A stretch of DNA of 64,000 nt from Alkalihalobacillus sp. LMS39 (GCF_022812285.1 NZ_CP093300.1:1860001-1924000); one strand, 5' to 3'; counted from the first letter of the stretch, positions 44,079-53,276 are shown. Numbers and translations: made by a program. Notes: generated by a model not told the origin, from the sequence alone.

Positions 44079-44585
44079 ATGGATTTATCTTTTCTTATTT
44101 GGTCCTTTTTGATTGTTTTTATGATTCATAATTTTGAAGAAATCATCATGATAGAAAAGTGGTTTCACACGACATATCCAGATATAAAAGAAAAGCTACC
44201 TGCCTTTGTTCGAAATGAACTCGAAAAAAGAAAACAAATTACAACGGTACAATTTACAATGGCCGTTTTCGTGTTATTTCTCATTGCCTCTCTCTTTATT
44301 ATCTTGACCATTTTGCAAGGTTATTTCTTTCTCTTTGTTGGGCTCAATTTATTTTTCTCTTTAAATATAGTGACACATATAACTCAAGCGATTGTTTTGA
44401 AATGTTATGTACCAGGGTTATGGACGACGATTTTTGTTATTTTACCTTATAATCTATATTTCTATTACTATTTAGAGCTGCATCAGTTATATTACACATT
44501 CAATTTTTCAGACAGTGTCATCATAGTTTTATGTCTTCTTCCTGCTTTACTATTCGCGCATAAACTGGCAGAAAAATGGTCGTAA
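44079..44585 (+). CDS. HXXEE domain membrane protein
   Basis: A 168-residue protein with the family motif HNFEE at residues 14-18 followed by about four hydrophobic segments (about 5-20, 62-80, 86-105, 120-160). AGAAGGTG precedes the ATG. HXXEE proteins are integral membrane proteins of unknown function; the conserved His and Glu residues suggest metal or proton chemistry. Ends in a strong bidirectional terminator. Confidence 0.87.
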   Translation: MDLSFLIWSFLIVFMIHNFEEIIMIEKWFHTTYPDIKEKLPAFVRNELEKRKQITTVQFTMAVFVLFLIASLFIILTILQGYFFLFVGLNLFFSLNIVTHITQAIVLKCYVPGLWTTIFVILPYNLYFYYYLELHQLYYTFNFSDSVIIVLCLLPALLFAHKLAEKWS

Positions 44586-44587
44586 AA

Positions 44588-44625
44588 GAAGAATAAACCC
44601 GAATGAGATTCGGGTTTATTCTTCT
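44588..44625. terminator. bidirectional terminator between HXXEE and DUF2642 genes
   Basis: GAAGAATAAACCCGAAT / ATTCGGGTTTATTCTTC, a 17-bp perfect stem with a 3-nt loop. It contains the stop codon of the leftward DUF2642 gene. Confidence 0.92.
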
Positions 44626-44924
44626 TTAAAGTAAATGATATGCTGATAACGGATATGGTGATCAACATCATTAATGGTTAATTGGAGATGGTCAACTGCG
44701 ACACCCGTTAACGTACCGGCTAATGTTTCAGCAACGGTCACAACCGTAATTGGTTTATTCAATTGCATCATCAAATGATCAACAAATACTGGCTCTGTAG
44801 GAATCATGTACATTGGTGACAATTGTTGCATCATTTGCGGAAATTGCGGGGAATACATATATTTCCCTGGTGGCAAAGCTTGTTCTTGATAATAACCATA
44901 TGGACTTCCATTAAAATGAAACAT
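44616..44924 (-). CDS. DUF2642 (YuzF-like) protein
   Basis: A 102-residue protein with a Tyr/Pro/Gln/Met-rich N-terminus (about 1-45, spore-coat-like) and a C-terminal DUF2642 domain (VDHLMMQLNKPITVVTVAET, LTGVAVDHLQLTIND, near 48-95). Domain members include small spore and envelope proteins. AAAGGGG precedes the ATG on the minus strand. A spore-surface role is an inference from composition. Confidence 0.82.
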   Translation of the reverse strand: MFHFNGSPYGYYQEQALPPGKYMYSPQFPQMMQQLSPMYMIPTEPVFVDHLMMQLNKPITVVTVAETLAGTLTGVAVDHLQLTINDVDHHIRYQHIIYFKEE

Positions 44925-45094
44925 GATAATCCCCTTTCAACATTGCTTATAGACATATACCTATGGATTAGGACGTAAGTTTGGCACGGCACATGCCTAT
45001 GTTTGAAAAATAAACCGGTCTTCAAAAAGCAGAAAATGACAGGAGACGATGGAAACCGCTTGATAAGATAAGGTTGTAGGAAGGAGGAAACATA

Positions 45095-45955
45095 GTGGAA
45101 ATCGTTCAACGTTTATCTGACAGTATTGATTATATTGAGCAACATTTAACTGAGGACATTGATATTGATAAATTAGCGAAAATAACGTGTAGCTCAACCT
45201 TTCATTATCAACGTATGTTCCATATGTTAACAGGTGTGCCAGTAGCCGAATATATTCGAAAAAGACGGTTAACAAAAGCAGCGCAAGAATTATCTTCATC
45301 TAAAAGCAAAGTAATTGATATTGCGCTGAAATATCGATATGATACGCCCGAATCATTTTCCAAGGCATTTCGTAAATTACATGGCATCACACCGTCTCAA
45401 GTCAAAACTCGCGGAATGATGTTAAAGGCATTTCCGAAAATCTCCTTCCAAATTCAAATCAAAGGGGTAGCGGATATGAAGTATAAAATTGTGGAAAAAG
45501 AAGCGTTTGATATTATCGGGAAAGGACTTAGGGTTTCGCTTGAAAATGAAGAAAACAAGCAGGCGATTCCAGCATTTTGGGATGAATGTAATTCAAACGG
45601 TGTATCAGAAAAACTCAGTAAGCAAATGGGAGAGATGGGCTTTATTGGAGCTTGTCTAAGCAATACAAACGAGTACAAAGACTTCATGTATATGGTTGCA
45701 GTAGAAAAAACAAAAGATGACGTGGCGAATGAATTTGATGTTTACACAATCCCAGCTGCAACATGGGCGGTATTTGAAGCTATAGGACCTGTTCCGAACG
45801 CGATAAATGAAACATGGGACCGAATATATAGTGAATGGTTTCCTGCGACAGGCTATGAGCAAGCGCCTGGACCGGAATTAGAAGTGTATAAGGATGATGA
45901 TGTTCAAGCAAAGGACCATTGTTGTGAAATATGGGTGCCTGTTGTGAAAAAGTAG
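45095..45955 (+). CDS. AraC-family regulator with GyrI-like ligand-binding domain
   Basis: A 286-residue regulator. The two AraC helix-turn-helix motifs are at the N-terminus (about 8-108: IDIDKLAKITCSSTFHYQRM; YDTPESFSKAFRKLHGITPS). The rest (about 125-286) is a GyrI/effector-binding domain (IGKGLRVSLENEENKQAIPA; the acidic, aromatic tail DHCCEIWVPVVKK). Such proteins bind small hydrophobic or cationic molecules. Its target is not apparent. GTG start after GGAGG. Confidence 0.9.
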   Translation: MEIVQRLSDSIDYIEQHLTEDIDIDKLAKITCSSTFHYQRMFHMLTGVPVAEYIRKRRLTKAAQELSSSKSKVIDIALKYRYDTPESFSKAFRKLHGITPSQVKTRGMMLKAFPKISFQIQIKGVADMKYKIVEKEAFDIIGKGLRVSLENEENKQAIPAFWDECNSNGVSEKLSKQMGEMGFIGACLSNTNEYKDFMYMVAVEKTKDDVANEFDVYTIPAATWAVFEAIGPVPNAINETWDRIYSEWFPATGYEQAPGPELEVYKDDDVQAKDHCCEIWVPVVKK

Positions 45956-45964
45956 AGTGAGAGG

Positions 45965-45993
45965 AAAGGGACTGATATACGGTCCCTTTTTTT
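45965..45993 (+). terminator. AraC gene terminator
   Basis: AAAGGGAC / GTCCCTTT stem with a 9-nt loop, then a T-run. Confidence 0.85.
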
Positions 45994-46010
45994 ACAAGAT
46001 AAGACAGTAT

Positions 46011-46171
46011 AAGAATTTTGGTGTAGTGAAGATTTGAAAGCTATTTCAAGAAGTGCGAAGGCTGCGCACCTGCACGTTTCACCCCAAGAAAAGCACTTGT
46101 GGTTCACTGACAAAAAGGGGGCAGGTCTCCGCACTTCGCTTGAAACGAAAAGACGCTCTCGCGTTTTTCTT
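46011..46171 (+). repeat. dispersed repeat, family A, copy 3 (full length)
   Basis: About 160 bp that aligns end to end with the copy at 4515: AAGAATTTTGGTGTAG left end, AAGCTATTTCAAGAAGTGC, GTTTCACCCCAAGAA, GCACTTCGCTTGAA, and a GAAAAGACGCT/GCGTTTTTC right end. Like the other copies it follows a terminator. The central CCCCAAG / CTTGGGG hairpin is weakened here (CTTGTGG). Confidence 0.85.
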
Positions 46172-46182
46172 TATTGGTTCGA

Positions 46183-46545
46183 TTAATAAATTTGTATTTC
46201 CCCAACAATCCTCTCATAAACCCGATTCGTTTCATCTTCATCTGGATCAATTCCTTTACGTTTTTTTACATCGAACTCGTGCAAAAGAAAATGATAGGTT
46301 GGTTGGACATCATGTTTGGCTAAACAATGGTGGCAACAAGCCAAAGGACAACCGTCGATAGCAATAATGTCGCGTCCTGATGTTGCAGTGTTCACTAAAT
46401 GTTTTACGTTTCCTCCTACACCTGCGATACAAGACATTTCTGCTAGTTTTTCTCGATCCATTTTTACCGCAATGGCATTGGCCATTTGTGCGGCTGAAGA
46501 GCAGCCTGAGCAAGAATACACAAGTGGCATATTCTTTTGTTTCAT
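46183..46545 (-). CDS. DGC-domain putative zinc-binding protein
   Basis: A 120-residue Cys-rich protein. Features: CSGCSSAAQMAN near residue 12-23 and the defining DGC motif in IAIDGCPLACCHHCLAKH near 60-78, followed by a basic stretch. In total eight Cys suggest metal binding. No function is known; some relatives sit near selenium or metal genes, which I do not see here. AAAGGGGATAA precedes the ATG on the minus strand. Confidence 0.86.
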   Translation of the reverse strand: MKQKNMPLVYSCSGCSSAAQMANAIAVKMDREKLAEMSCIAGVGGNVKHLVNTATSGRDIIAIDGCPLACCHHCLAKHDVQPTYHFLLHEFDVKKRKGIDPDEDETNRVYERIVGEIQIY

Positions 46546-46811
46546 CGTTATTATCCCCTTTCACCAACTTTATCCTTTTAGCCTAATGAAATGAATGAAG
46601 TTTGTCAGTGAGGAAGGTCACGTCCAAAAGCTATTTCTCCGATTTTTAAGGAAATATTTTCATATATATGGTTATTTATTGTAATTTTCAGAAAAGTTCA
46701 TTGTTTTTTGAAAGGATGTTTACGTTTTTTATATTAAAAAATGAAACGAGCCCTACTATAATGAGGGTATGGAAAATTTATTTACATATAAAACATTTAT
46801 CATTCGTGTAT

Positions 46812-46858
46812 AGAAACAATAAACAATCTAGTCGTCTTTTTTGTTTATTGTTTTTGTA
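46812..46858 (+). terminator. isolated terminator-like hairpin
   Basis: AAACAATAAAC / GTTTATTGTTTTT with a 17-nt loop, in the 450-bp gap between the DGC gene and the beta-helix gene. It could be an attenuator; no gene ends next to it. Confidence 0.5.
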
Positions 46859-46904
46859 TTATAAAACCCATTTTGATAGGAGGGAGTCGAACCGTTTTTT
46901 TATT

Positions 46905-46920
46905 TTGTAAGCGTTATCTT
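46905..46920 (+). promoter_or_regulatory. probable CcpA (cre) site
   Basis: TTGTAAGCGTTATCTT matches the cre consensus WTGNAARCGNWWWCAW at all but one fixed position (the A near the end). It lies 76 bp before the beta-helix gene start. Confidence 0.55.
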
Positions 46921-46995
46921 TTTAGATGCCGAGAGTGAACGACGAATATTAACAACGTTGTCATGTTTACGGTGGAAGAAAAAAGGGGGAATTTG

Positions 46996-49164
46996 ATGAT
47001 TCGAAAAAGATTTTCTATGTTCGTATTGATGACAGTTGCTTTACTCGTTTCAAGTGGAATGTTTGGGCTGACGGCTTTAGCTGAAGAAAATGAACAACCA
47101 TTAAAGTTTGATTTTGGAAATGGTCCAACTGCGGATGGATATTTAGAAGTAACAAGCACGACAACTTACTCAGAAGAAAGAGGATATGGGATTAATAAAA
47201 CCGTTGCTGAAAGAGACCGGGGCGAACCAGACGATCTTAGACGCGATTTTCTTTTAGATGGGAATTATGAATTTAAAGTGGACCTTCCGAATGGCGATTA
47301 TTACTTAAAATTGATTGCGGGTGATAATATTGCCTTTAACCGCTCTCGCTTTACTATTGAAGGCGAGAACATTGGGAGTTTTACATCAAATGCAGGGCAA
47401 TTTGCCGAAGTTACGCATACGACAACTGTTTCGGACGGACAGTTAAATATTCAAATAGGGGATAATGGTCGAATCAATGGGTTAGAAATTTATCCAGTTC
47501 CTGAAATAACAAGTTTGGATGTGTCAGACGTTTCATTAGCTCCCAACACGTATGTTCAATTAAGCTGGGAGCCTAATGAGTTAGCGCAATCGTATAAGGT
47601 GTTCCGTAAAAAAGATGGTGAAAGAAGTTTTTCTTATATAGGGGAGACGTCAGATACTCGTTTTACAGATGAAACAGCTGAGTTAGGGTATACGTATCGT
47701 TACGCTGTGTCATTAGTGACAGACGTCGGGATTGAATCTGCTAGAAGTAATGAAGTGACCGTTAAGATGATAGATGACAATGTGTCTGTTCCAAAAAGTC
47801 CTGGTGGAGTGAACGTAACAAGTCATTCCTCAGAGGAAGCAACTTTGGCTTGGAACGAAGTAATTGATGCGGTTCGTTATTATGTGTACCGAACTCGTTA
47901 TAGCCCAGAGCAATTTCCTAATGAGGATGTGTTTGAGAAAATCGGGGTTACTGACGAACTTACATGGTCAGATGAACAAATTTTCTCTCCTAATCCATAC
48001 TTTTATGTCGTAAAGGCAGTCAATGAAGGAGGTCTCTCAGAAAACTCTACTGTGGTCTCTTTCCAGGACGAGAAAACATATAGTGGAGATTTTAAAGGTT
48101 GTGGCCAAGGTAAATTTGATGCTCAAGTGTTACAAACTGGAAAATCGTGGCGAGTCATCAATAAAGGTGTTGTCTATACAGGCAATGATATGCATGCAGC
48201 GATGCAAGCGGCAGTCCATAGCTTAACGCCAGACAGAACTAAGCAAGAGAGAGTAATCGTTCGAGGGTCTGGAACCATTCCGGCGGATAAGTCTGTAGAG
48301 TTACCGAGTCATACTTCATTTGAAGTGTGTGGAACGATCCATGTTGAAGGGACTGGAGATCCATTTGATTATGGAAATCATAATGCAGCTGTTCGGATCC
48401 GACATGCTGAAAATGTTACTGTACCTTATTTACAAGTGACAGGTCGTCCAAACTTTGGTATTTTTGTTCGGACGTCTGAAAATATTCATTTAGGACAAAT
48501 TGATTTACGATTAGATGGAGGACATGGTATCCGAATTGATAGTCGTGATAATGATGACGTATACGGAGTTCGAAATGTACGTATCGATGATGTGTATGTA
48601 ACGGGAACTAGTAGTCATGGTGTTGAAACATATGGAGTTGACGGAATTAGCATTGGTCGTGTCACAGCGGTTCATACCGGGTATTCTGGTATTCTATTAA
48701 ACGATACGATTAATGCGGATATTGATGTCGTTTATGGGTATGGAGCGGGCACTGGCACAGGTTATGCCGCTTTCCGTATGGCCAACCGTAACGGTCATGT
48801 TGATGATGAGTATTCAGCAAATATTCATGTAGGGGAAGTCATTGCCCGTGGCGGTGGTCGTGGAATCTTCTGTGTATCACGCAGTGGTGGCGCGGTCATT
48901 GAACGAGTCGATATTGCAGGTACTGGTAGTAATTCAATGTTAATTGAAAACTGTTATAATATTACCATTAACGGTGGTGTTGTGGAGGGTCCAAATGATA
49001 TCCGAATTGCAGCACGTGCTGAATTCCCAAATACAGCAAATATTCTCATGCAAAACATACGATTACGAAATTCTTCGATTCTAGAATCACCATGTGGGGA
49101 CAATGTGATTATCCGTGATATTACGTTGGAAAATAGTCAAATCAATGCATGCGGTCCAAGTTAA
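46996..49164 (+). CDS. secreted multidomain protein: carbohydrate-binding-like, two FnIII, right-handed beta-helix
   Basis: A 722-residue exported protein. Signal peptide about 1-28 (hydrophobic core, cleavage near ALA-EE). A galactose-binding-like module (about 31-160: KFDFGNGPTADGYLEV, NGDYYLKLIAGDN) is followed by two fibronectin type III domains (about 165-355) and a right-handed beta-helix (about 370-722) of short repeated strands (VTVPYLQVTGRPNFGIFVR; IRIDDVYVTGTSSHGVETYG; INADIDVVYGYG) with a C-terminal Cys pair. The fold matches pectin-lyase-like polysaccharide enzymes, but I cannot name the substrate or confirm a catalytic set. GTG-free start at 46996 after AAGGGGGAA. A cre-like site suggests sugar control. 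Confidence 0.85.
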   Translation: MIRKRFSMFVLMTVALLVSSGMFGLTALAEENEQPLKFDFGNGPTADGYLEVTSTTTYSEERGYGINKTVAERDRGEPDDLRRDFLLDGNYEFKVDLPNGDYYLKLIAGDNIAFNRSRFTIEGENIGSFTSNAGQFAEVTHTTTVSDGQLNIQIGDNGRINGLEIYPVPEITSLDVSDVSLAPNTYVQLSWEPNELAQSYKVFRKKDGERSFSYIGETSDTRFTDETAELGYTYRYAVSLVTDVGIESARSNEVTVKMIDDNVSVPKSPGGVNVTSHSSEEATLAWNEVIDAVRYYVYRTRYSPEQFPNEDVFEKIGVTDELTWSDEQIFSPNPYFYVVKAVNEGGLSENSTVVSFQDEKTYSGDFKGCGQGKFDAQVLQTGKSWRVINKGVVYTGNDMHAAMQAAVHSLTPDRTKQERVIVRGSGTIPADKSVELPSHTSFEVCGTIHVEGTGDPFDYGNHNAAVRIRHAENVTVPYLQVTGRPNFGIFVRTSENIHLGQIDLRLDGGHGIRIDSRDNDDVYGVRNVRIDDVYVTGTSSHGVETYGVDGISIGRVTAVHTGYSGILLNDTINADIDVVYGYGAGTGTGYAAFRMANRNGHVDDEYSANIHVGEVIARGGGRGIFCVSRSGGAVIERVDIAGTGSNSMLIENCYNITINGGVVEGPNDIRIAARAEFPNTANILMQNIRLRNSSILESPCGDNVIIRDITLENSQINACGPS

Positions 49165-49176
49165 ATATTATTTGAA

Positions 49177-49217
49177 AAAGAAAGTTGGTTTCCAGTATTG
49201 GACACCAACTTTCTTTT
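49177..49217 (+). terminator. terminator of the beta-helix gene
   Basis: GAAAGTTGGT / ACCAACTTTC with a 14-nt loop, then TTTTCG. Confidence 0.85.
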
Positions 49218-49387
49218 CGTTTCCTTGTTATAGGTTGGTTCTTATAGGATTTTCCAAAAAATAACCAAAAGAAGATTGTGTAATGATACAATAAAGGTGA
49301 AACGGAATATGATAGATTTTCGTATGTAGTTAAGACAGGTTTCAAAGGACTTATAATATACTGTACGGTAATCAGGAGGTTTTCAAT

Positions 49388-49813
49388 TTGAAGAAAGTAG
49401 GGACATTCATCTTCATTCTTATTGTTTCCATCGGGTTATTTGGAAGTGGCTATATGACAGGGAAGTTAACAAGTCATGAGCCGACAAGAGAAGTTTTTGT
49501 AGGATATGACCACCCAGAGTATGAAGGCCGAATCGATTATGCAACGATAATTACAGATGTCGATGACCAATGGACGATTGATAATTTACAGCAAATCATG
49601 ATGTTTAGTAGACAAACAGAGGATGATTTGAACTTAGCTGATAAACCAAACGTGCACCTTGTCATTAATAGCCCAAAAGCCAACATCGGACTGGTTCACT
49701 CAGAAGTGTGGTTTCACGAAGACGGGGCAGTGATTAAGATGGCAGAAGGAGATTATCGACTCATTAATAGATTAGATGCAGAAATGCTGAAAAAGATGAT
49801 TGACTATACATAG
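49388..49813 (+). CDS. exported or membrane-anchored protein of unknown function
   Basis: A 141-residue protein with an N-terminal hydrophobic helix (about 5-23) and a hydrophilic domain of about 115 residues (IDYATIITDVDDQWTIDNLQ near 50-69). It could be anchored or cleaved. TTG start behind a consensus AGGAGG. Followed 47 bp later by a lipoprotein gene in the same direction. Not recognised. Confidence 0.7.
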   Translation: MKKVGTFIFILIVSIGLFGSGYMTGKLTSHEPTREVFVGYDHPEYEGRIDYATIITDVDDQWTIDNLQQIMMFSRQTEDDLNLADKPNVHLVINSPKANIGLVHSEVWFHEDGAVIKMAEGDYRLINRLDAEMLKKMIDYT

Positions 49814-49860
49814 TAGACAAATTAAAAAGAAAGAAAAATGAGCTGTGAGGAGACAGTAGG

Positions 49861-50397
49861 ATGAAAAAATGGATGATGATAGGGTGTGTCTTTTTAATTT
49901 TGTTTGTGAGTGCATGTTCTAGTTCTGAAAAATCGGTGACAACATCGGGTTTAACGTTTGATTATCAAGTTGATTCATCATTTGAAACGGTAAGAGTATG
50001 GGTGGAGAAATATGAATTTGGTATGAAGCAGGAAGAACATATTCTCGAAATAAAAGCGGACATTGAGGAAAAAGGAACAATATTACTTACAAAAGAAGCT
50101 ATGAATGGAAGAAACTCAGATAGTTTGACTGTCAGTGTTTTATCTGAATCAGGGACAACAACAGAAAGTACAGCTGAGGTGTCCATTTTAGAAGATGGGA
50201 TGATGTCCGTATGGAGTGAAAATGTAAGTGAAATTGACCCAACTACAGGGGTACATGTTTTAGGAAGTGTTTGCTATTTAAACGGTGGTTCATTAGAGAG
50301 TTTATCGAGTGATTTTTATGCTGATTTCGAAACTAATAGGAGCGATTTAGAAAAGTATGATGTTGCTTATATTATAAAAAGTGAGTTTGAGAAATAG
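49861..50397 (+). CDS. lipoprotein of unknown function
   Basis: A 178-residue lipoprotein: hydrophobic N-terminus ending in the lipobox VSACSS (Cys near 19), then a hydrophilic domain of about 155 residues. GGAGACAG precedes the ATG. Probably co-transcribed with the 141-residue upstream gene. Repeat R5 starts 10 bp after the stop. Not recognised. Confidence 0.75.
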   Translation: MKKWMMIGCVFLILFVSACSSSEKSVTTSGLTFDYQVDSSFETVRVWVEKYEFGMKQEEHILEIKADIEEKGTILLTKEAMNGRNSDSLTVSVLSESGTTTESTAEVSILEDGMMSVWSENVSEIDPTTGVHVLGSVCYLNGGSLESLSSDFYADFETNRSDLEKYDVAYIIKSEFEK

Positions 50398-50407
50398 GCT
50401 AGATTTG

Positions 50408-50595
50408 TTACGGACATTTGTTCCGCTATTTCTTGATTTTTTATATAAAATCCAAATCGTTCGGACATCTGTTCCGTTAATCTAATAGAAAAGAACGGTT
50501 ATTCTATATAAAAAGGTTAAATAGCGGAACGTATGTCCGAACGGCTTCGAAAAAAGCTAGTTTTTATGAAAATAGCGGAACAGATGTCCGATACG
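50408..50595. repeat. quadripartite CGGACAT/TTCCG repeat, copy R5
   Basis: Direct units at 50409 and 50459 (centres TTG, CTG), inverted units at about 50519 and 50570 (ACG, CTG in direct sense). Between the lipoprotein gene and the response regulator. Confidence 0.93.
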
Positions 50596-50725
50596 TTTGA
50601 TACATCTCCACTTTCCACCTTCCAACGTGCCCCCTCCTCTTGAAAAAAAACAATTCCACCTTCGCATCCACTTTGTTAAAATATGGAGTAAGACTAATGA
50701 ACAAAGCGTTTTGGGAGGAATTTCA

Positions 50726-51433
50726 TTGTACAAGCTCATGGTGATTGAAGACGACGAAGAATTGAGGTCCTTGACAAAGGAATCGCTAGAGCGGTATGGG
50801 TTTGATGTCTATGTGCAAACTGATTTTAAAACGATTTTAGAAGATTTTCAATCGTTGCAGCCGGACTTAGTGTTGCTCGATATTAATCTACCATACTATG
50901 ATGGCTATTTTCTTTGCCGAAGCATTCGGGCGAAATCAACGGTACCGATTATTATGATTTCGGCAAGGAGTGCGGATATGGACCAAATAATGGCGATTGA
51001 ATTAGGGGCTGATGACTATATTACAAAGCCGTTTACATTGGATATCCTTGTTTCAAAAGTAAAAGCAACGATACGAAGGGTGTATGGTGAATATGCAAAG
51101 GATGAGACAACCATTCTTCGGCATGGTGACTTTTACGTTGACAGTGCAAAACTAGTAATGGGCTATCGCGAGCGCTTAATAGAAGTGAGCAAAAATGAAT
51201 GTAGGCTTATTGTTACATTTATGAAACATCAAAATCAATTCGTTGCGAGAGAGGCATTAATTGAAGAAGTGTGGGACGATGTAACGTTTGTTGATGATAA
51301 TACATTAACGGTTAATATGAGTCGGATTAAGCAAAAATTAGCCGAGCTTGGGTTGCCCAATCTTATAAAAAGTAAACGAGGGGTAGGCTATATGATGCAG
51401 GACGTTGAATCAGTAGGGAAATTTGATGGTTAA
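50726..51433 (+). CDS. BceR-type response regulator (OmpR family)
   Basis: A 235-residue two-component regulator. Receiver domain: acidic pair in MVIEDDEELR, phosphorylated Asp in DLVLLDINLPYYDG near residue 53, Lys in DDYITKPF near 104. A winged-helix OmpR domain follows (about 130-225: HQNQFVAREALIEEVW, TLTVNMSRIKQKL). TTG start at 50726 behind GGGAGG; a longer in-frame ATG at 50597 is inside a repeat. It sits directly before a short histidine kinase and BceAB-type transporter genes. The signal cannot be read, but this family senses peptide antibiotics such as bacitracin. Confidence 0.9.
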   Translation: MYKLMVIEDDEELRSLTKESLERYGFDVYVQTDFKTILEDFQSLQPDLVLLDINLPYYDGYFLCRSIRAKSTVPIIMISARSADMDQIMAIELGADDYITKPFTLDILVSKVKATIRRVYGEYAKDETTILRHGDFYVDSAKLVMGYRERLIEVSKNECRLIVTFMKHQNQFVAREALIEEVWDDVTFVDDNTLTVNMSRIKQKLAELGLPNLIKSKRGVGYMMQDVESVGKFDG

Positions 51434-52442
51434 ATCGATTGCGTTACAATATGTAAAAGACAGGTTGCTCTTTCTTCTTTTTTATTGTGCAAGTATCGTC
51501 TGTATTGTGTTATTTTTTTATGTAACAGGTCCGAATGACAATGAAATAGCTTATCCGCTTTGTATGGCTGCTTTCTTTTTGCTTGTCTTTTTATTTGTCG
51601 ATTGGTCAAAATATTATTCATTTAATAAAAAAATTAAACAGTTGTTTAAAGAACAATATACGGTATTAGAAGGGGCCACAGAAGAGCAGAAACTTGTAGC
51701 AGCAGTTATTGAAAAAATGAACAATGATCATGCGAAAGAAATAAGCCAATTAGAAGAACAAAGTAAAGAACGATATTATTTTCTTTCTCACTGGATGCAT
51801 CATTTGAAAACACCTGTTTCTGTGATTGAACTTATTGTGGATAAAGAGCAACACGATAAATTAAGTGACAGCGACAAGTGGAGTAGGATAAAACGTGAGA
51901 ACAAACGGCTACATACGAGTATTGAACAAGGATTAACGATGATAAGGATGGACCGCTTTGAAAATGATTTTACCGTAGAAGCGGTTGACCTGCTCTCCTC
52001 TATTCGTAAACTCATTAATGAACGCAAAAGTGAATTTATTTACCGTCAAGTGTATCCAGTAATTGAAGCCGATAAAGAGGACTTACGGATTTTATCGGAT
52101 AAAAAGTGGAATGAAGTTATGATCGAACAGCTTATTTCTAACGCGCTTAAATATTCGAACGCTGACAAAGACAGTAAACATATTTATTTTCGAATTGAAC
52201 AAAATCAACAATATACAAATTTAATCATCGAAGACGAAGGGATTGGAATACCTACATATGATATGGAAAGGATTTTTGAGCCTTTTTTTACTGGGGAAAA
52301 TGGCAGAGACTATCGTGGTTCAACCGGAATTGGGTTATATTTATGCAAAAAAATAATAGAAAAGCTAGGGCATGAAATTTCAATTCAATCAGAAAAATCA
52401 ATCGGAACAAAAGTAATGATTCGATACCTTACAAAAGTGTAA
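51426..52442 (+). CDS. BceS-type intramembrane-sensing histidine kinase
   Basis: A 338-residue kinase with two membrane helices near the N-terminus (about 13-32 and 38-58) and almost no outer loop, as in kinases that sense via their transporter. H-box HWMHHLKTPVSVIEL near residue 124, N-box EQLISNALKYSNA, and G-box motifs EDEGIGIP and STGIGLYLCKKI. The ATG overlaps the regulator stop by 8 bp. Its last codons overlap the palindrome at 52423-52448. Confidence 0.9.
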   Translation: MVKSIALQYVKDRLLFLLFYCASIVCIVLFFYVTGPNDNEIAYPLCMAAFFLLVFLFVDWSKYYSFNKKIKQLFKEQYTVLEGATEEQKLVAAVIEKMNNDHAKEISQLEEQSKERYYFLSHWMHHLKTPVSVIELIVDKEQHDKLSDSDKWSRIKRENKRLHTSIEQGLTMIRMDRFENDFTVEAVDLLSSIRKLINERKSEFIYRQVYPVIEADKEDLRILSDKKWNEVMIEQLISNALKYSNADKDSKHIYFRIEQNQQYTNLIIEDEGIGIPTYDMERIFEPFFTGENGRDYRGSTGIGLYLCKKIIEKLGHEISIQSEKSIGTKVMIRYLTKV

Positions 52443-52448
52443 GGTATC
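52423..52448. promoter_or_regulatory. perfect palindrome resembling a BceR-type operator
   Basis: GATACCTTACA, 4-nt spacer AAAG, TGTAAGGTATC: an exact 11-bp inverted repeat at the end of the kinase gene and 63 bp before the ABC ATPase start. The core TTACA-N4-TGTAA agrees with the inverted repeat I recall for BceR-like regulators. It could also be a weak terminator stem, since TCTTTAGTTTT follows. Confidence 0.6.
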
Positions 52449-52511
52449 TTTAGTTTTCTCGATGGCTGAAATTTTTTCTAACCATTATTGTTAAGGAAAG
52501 GAGGAGAGAAT

Positions 52512-53276
52512 ATGCGTTTATTACGAGCAGAACAGATAGTGAAAATATATGGAGATAAAAGGGGAGTAGGGACGACGACTGCGTTAAATGGAGTAAGCCT
52601 CACGATTACAAAAGGTGAATTTGTTGCGATTATGGGTCCTTCAGGAAGCGGAAAAACGACATTGCTAAATTTGTTAAGCGGGATTGATAAACCGACATCT
52701 GGATTTGTTGCGTTATCCGGAGATGAAATTAGTAGAATGACAGGGGACGAACTTGCTTTATTCCGCCGAAAGCAGCTTGGGTTTGTGTTTCAAGACTTTA
52801 ATTTGCTTGATAGTTTAACAGTGAAAGAAAATATAATCGTGCCAATGGTGTTAGAAGGTAAAAGTTCCAGTGAAATGGATAATAAAGTTGACGAGCTTCT
52901 TCATTTGTTTGGGATTTCACATATTGCGAACAAATATCCATATGAAATTTCAGGAGGACAACAGCAACGCGTGGCGGTGAGTCGTGCACTAGTGAATGAA
53001 CCGGCGATGATTTTTGCCGATGAACCAACAGGAAATTTAGATTCTGCTTCTTCTGAGACGATTATGGAATCATTCGAAAAGATCGTATCAACTTATGAAA
53101 CAACTATTCTTGTTGTTACCCATGATGTGTTTGCGGCTAGTTATTGCCAGAAAGTTGTTTTTATAAAAGATGGTAACATTCATTCAACACTTGCCAAAAA
53201 AGGAGATAGAAAAGAATTTTTACATCAAATTATGGATAACCTCGCTGTTTTAGGAGGAAAAAGCCATGACTTTTGA
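52512..53276 (+). CDS. BceA-type ABC transporter ATPase
   Basis: A 254-residue ATP-binding protein: Walker [10 protein letters not shown] near residue 44, signature motif SGGQQQRV near 146, Walker [10 protein letters not shown] near 167, H-loop in TILVVTHD near 201. ATG start at 52512, after a strong AAGGAGGAGAG. Its end overlaps the permease start by 11 bp. Works with the following permease and the upstream kinase as a peptide antibiotic resistance and sensing unit. Confidence 0.93.
   Translation: MRLLRAEQIVKIYGDKRGVGTTTALNGVSLTITKGEFVAIMGPSGSGKTTLLNLLSGIDKPTSGFVALSGDEISRMTGDELALFRRKQLGFVFQDFNLLDSLTVKENIIVPMVLEGKSSSEMDNKVDELLHLFGISHIANKYPYEISGGQQQRVAVSRALVNEPAMIFADEPTGNLDSASSETIMESFEKIVSTYETTILVVTHDVFAASYCQKVVFIKDGNIHSTLAKKGDRKEFLHQIMDNLAVLGGKSHDF

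Noticed and set aside
44831-45299. Leftward frames over the start of the AraC gene.
   Set aside because: Antisense to a well-supported gene and to its ribosome site; no start signals.
46668-46910. 80-residue frame on the plus strand.
   Set aside because: No ribosome site, low-complexity aromatic/basic content, and it spans the isolated hairpin and AT-rich promoter region.
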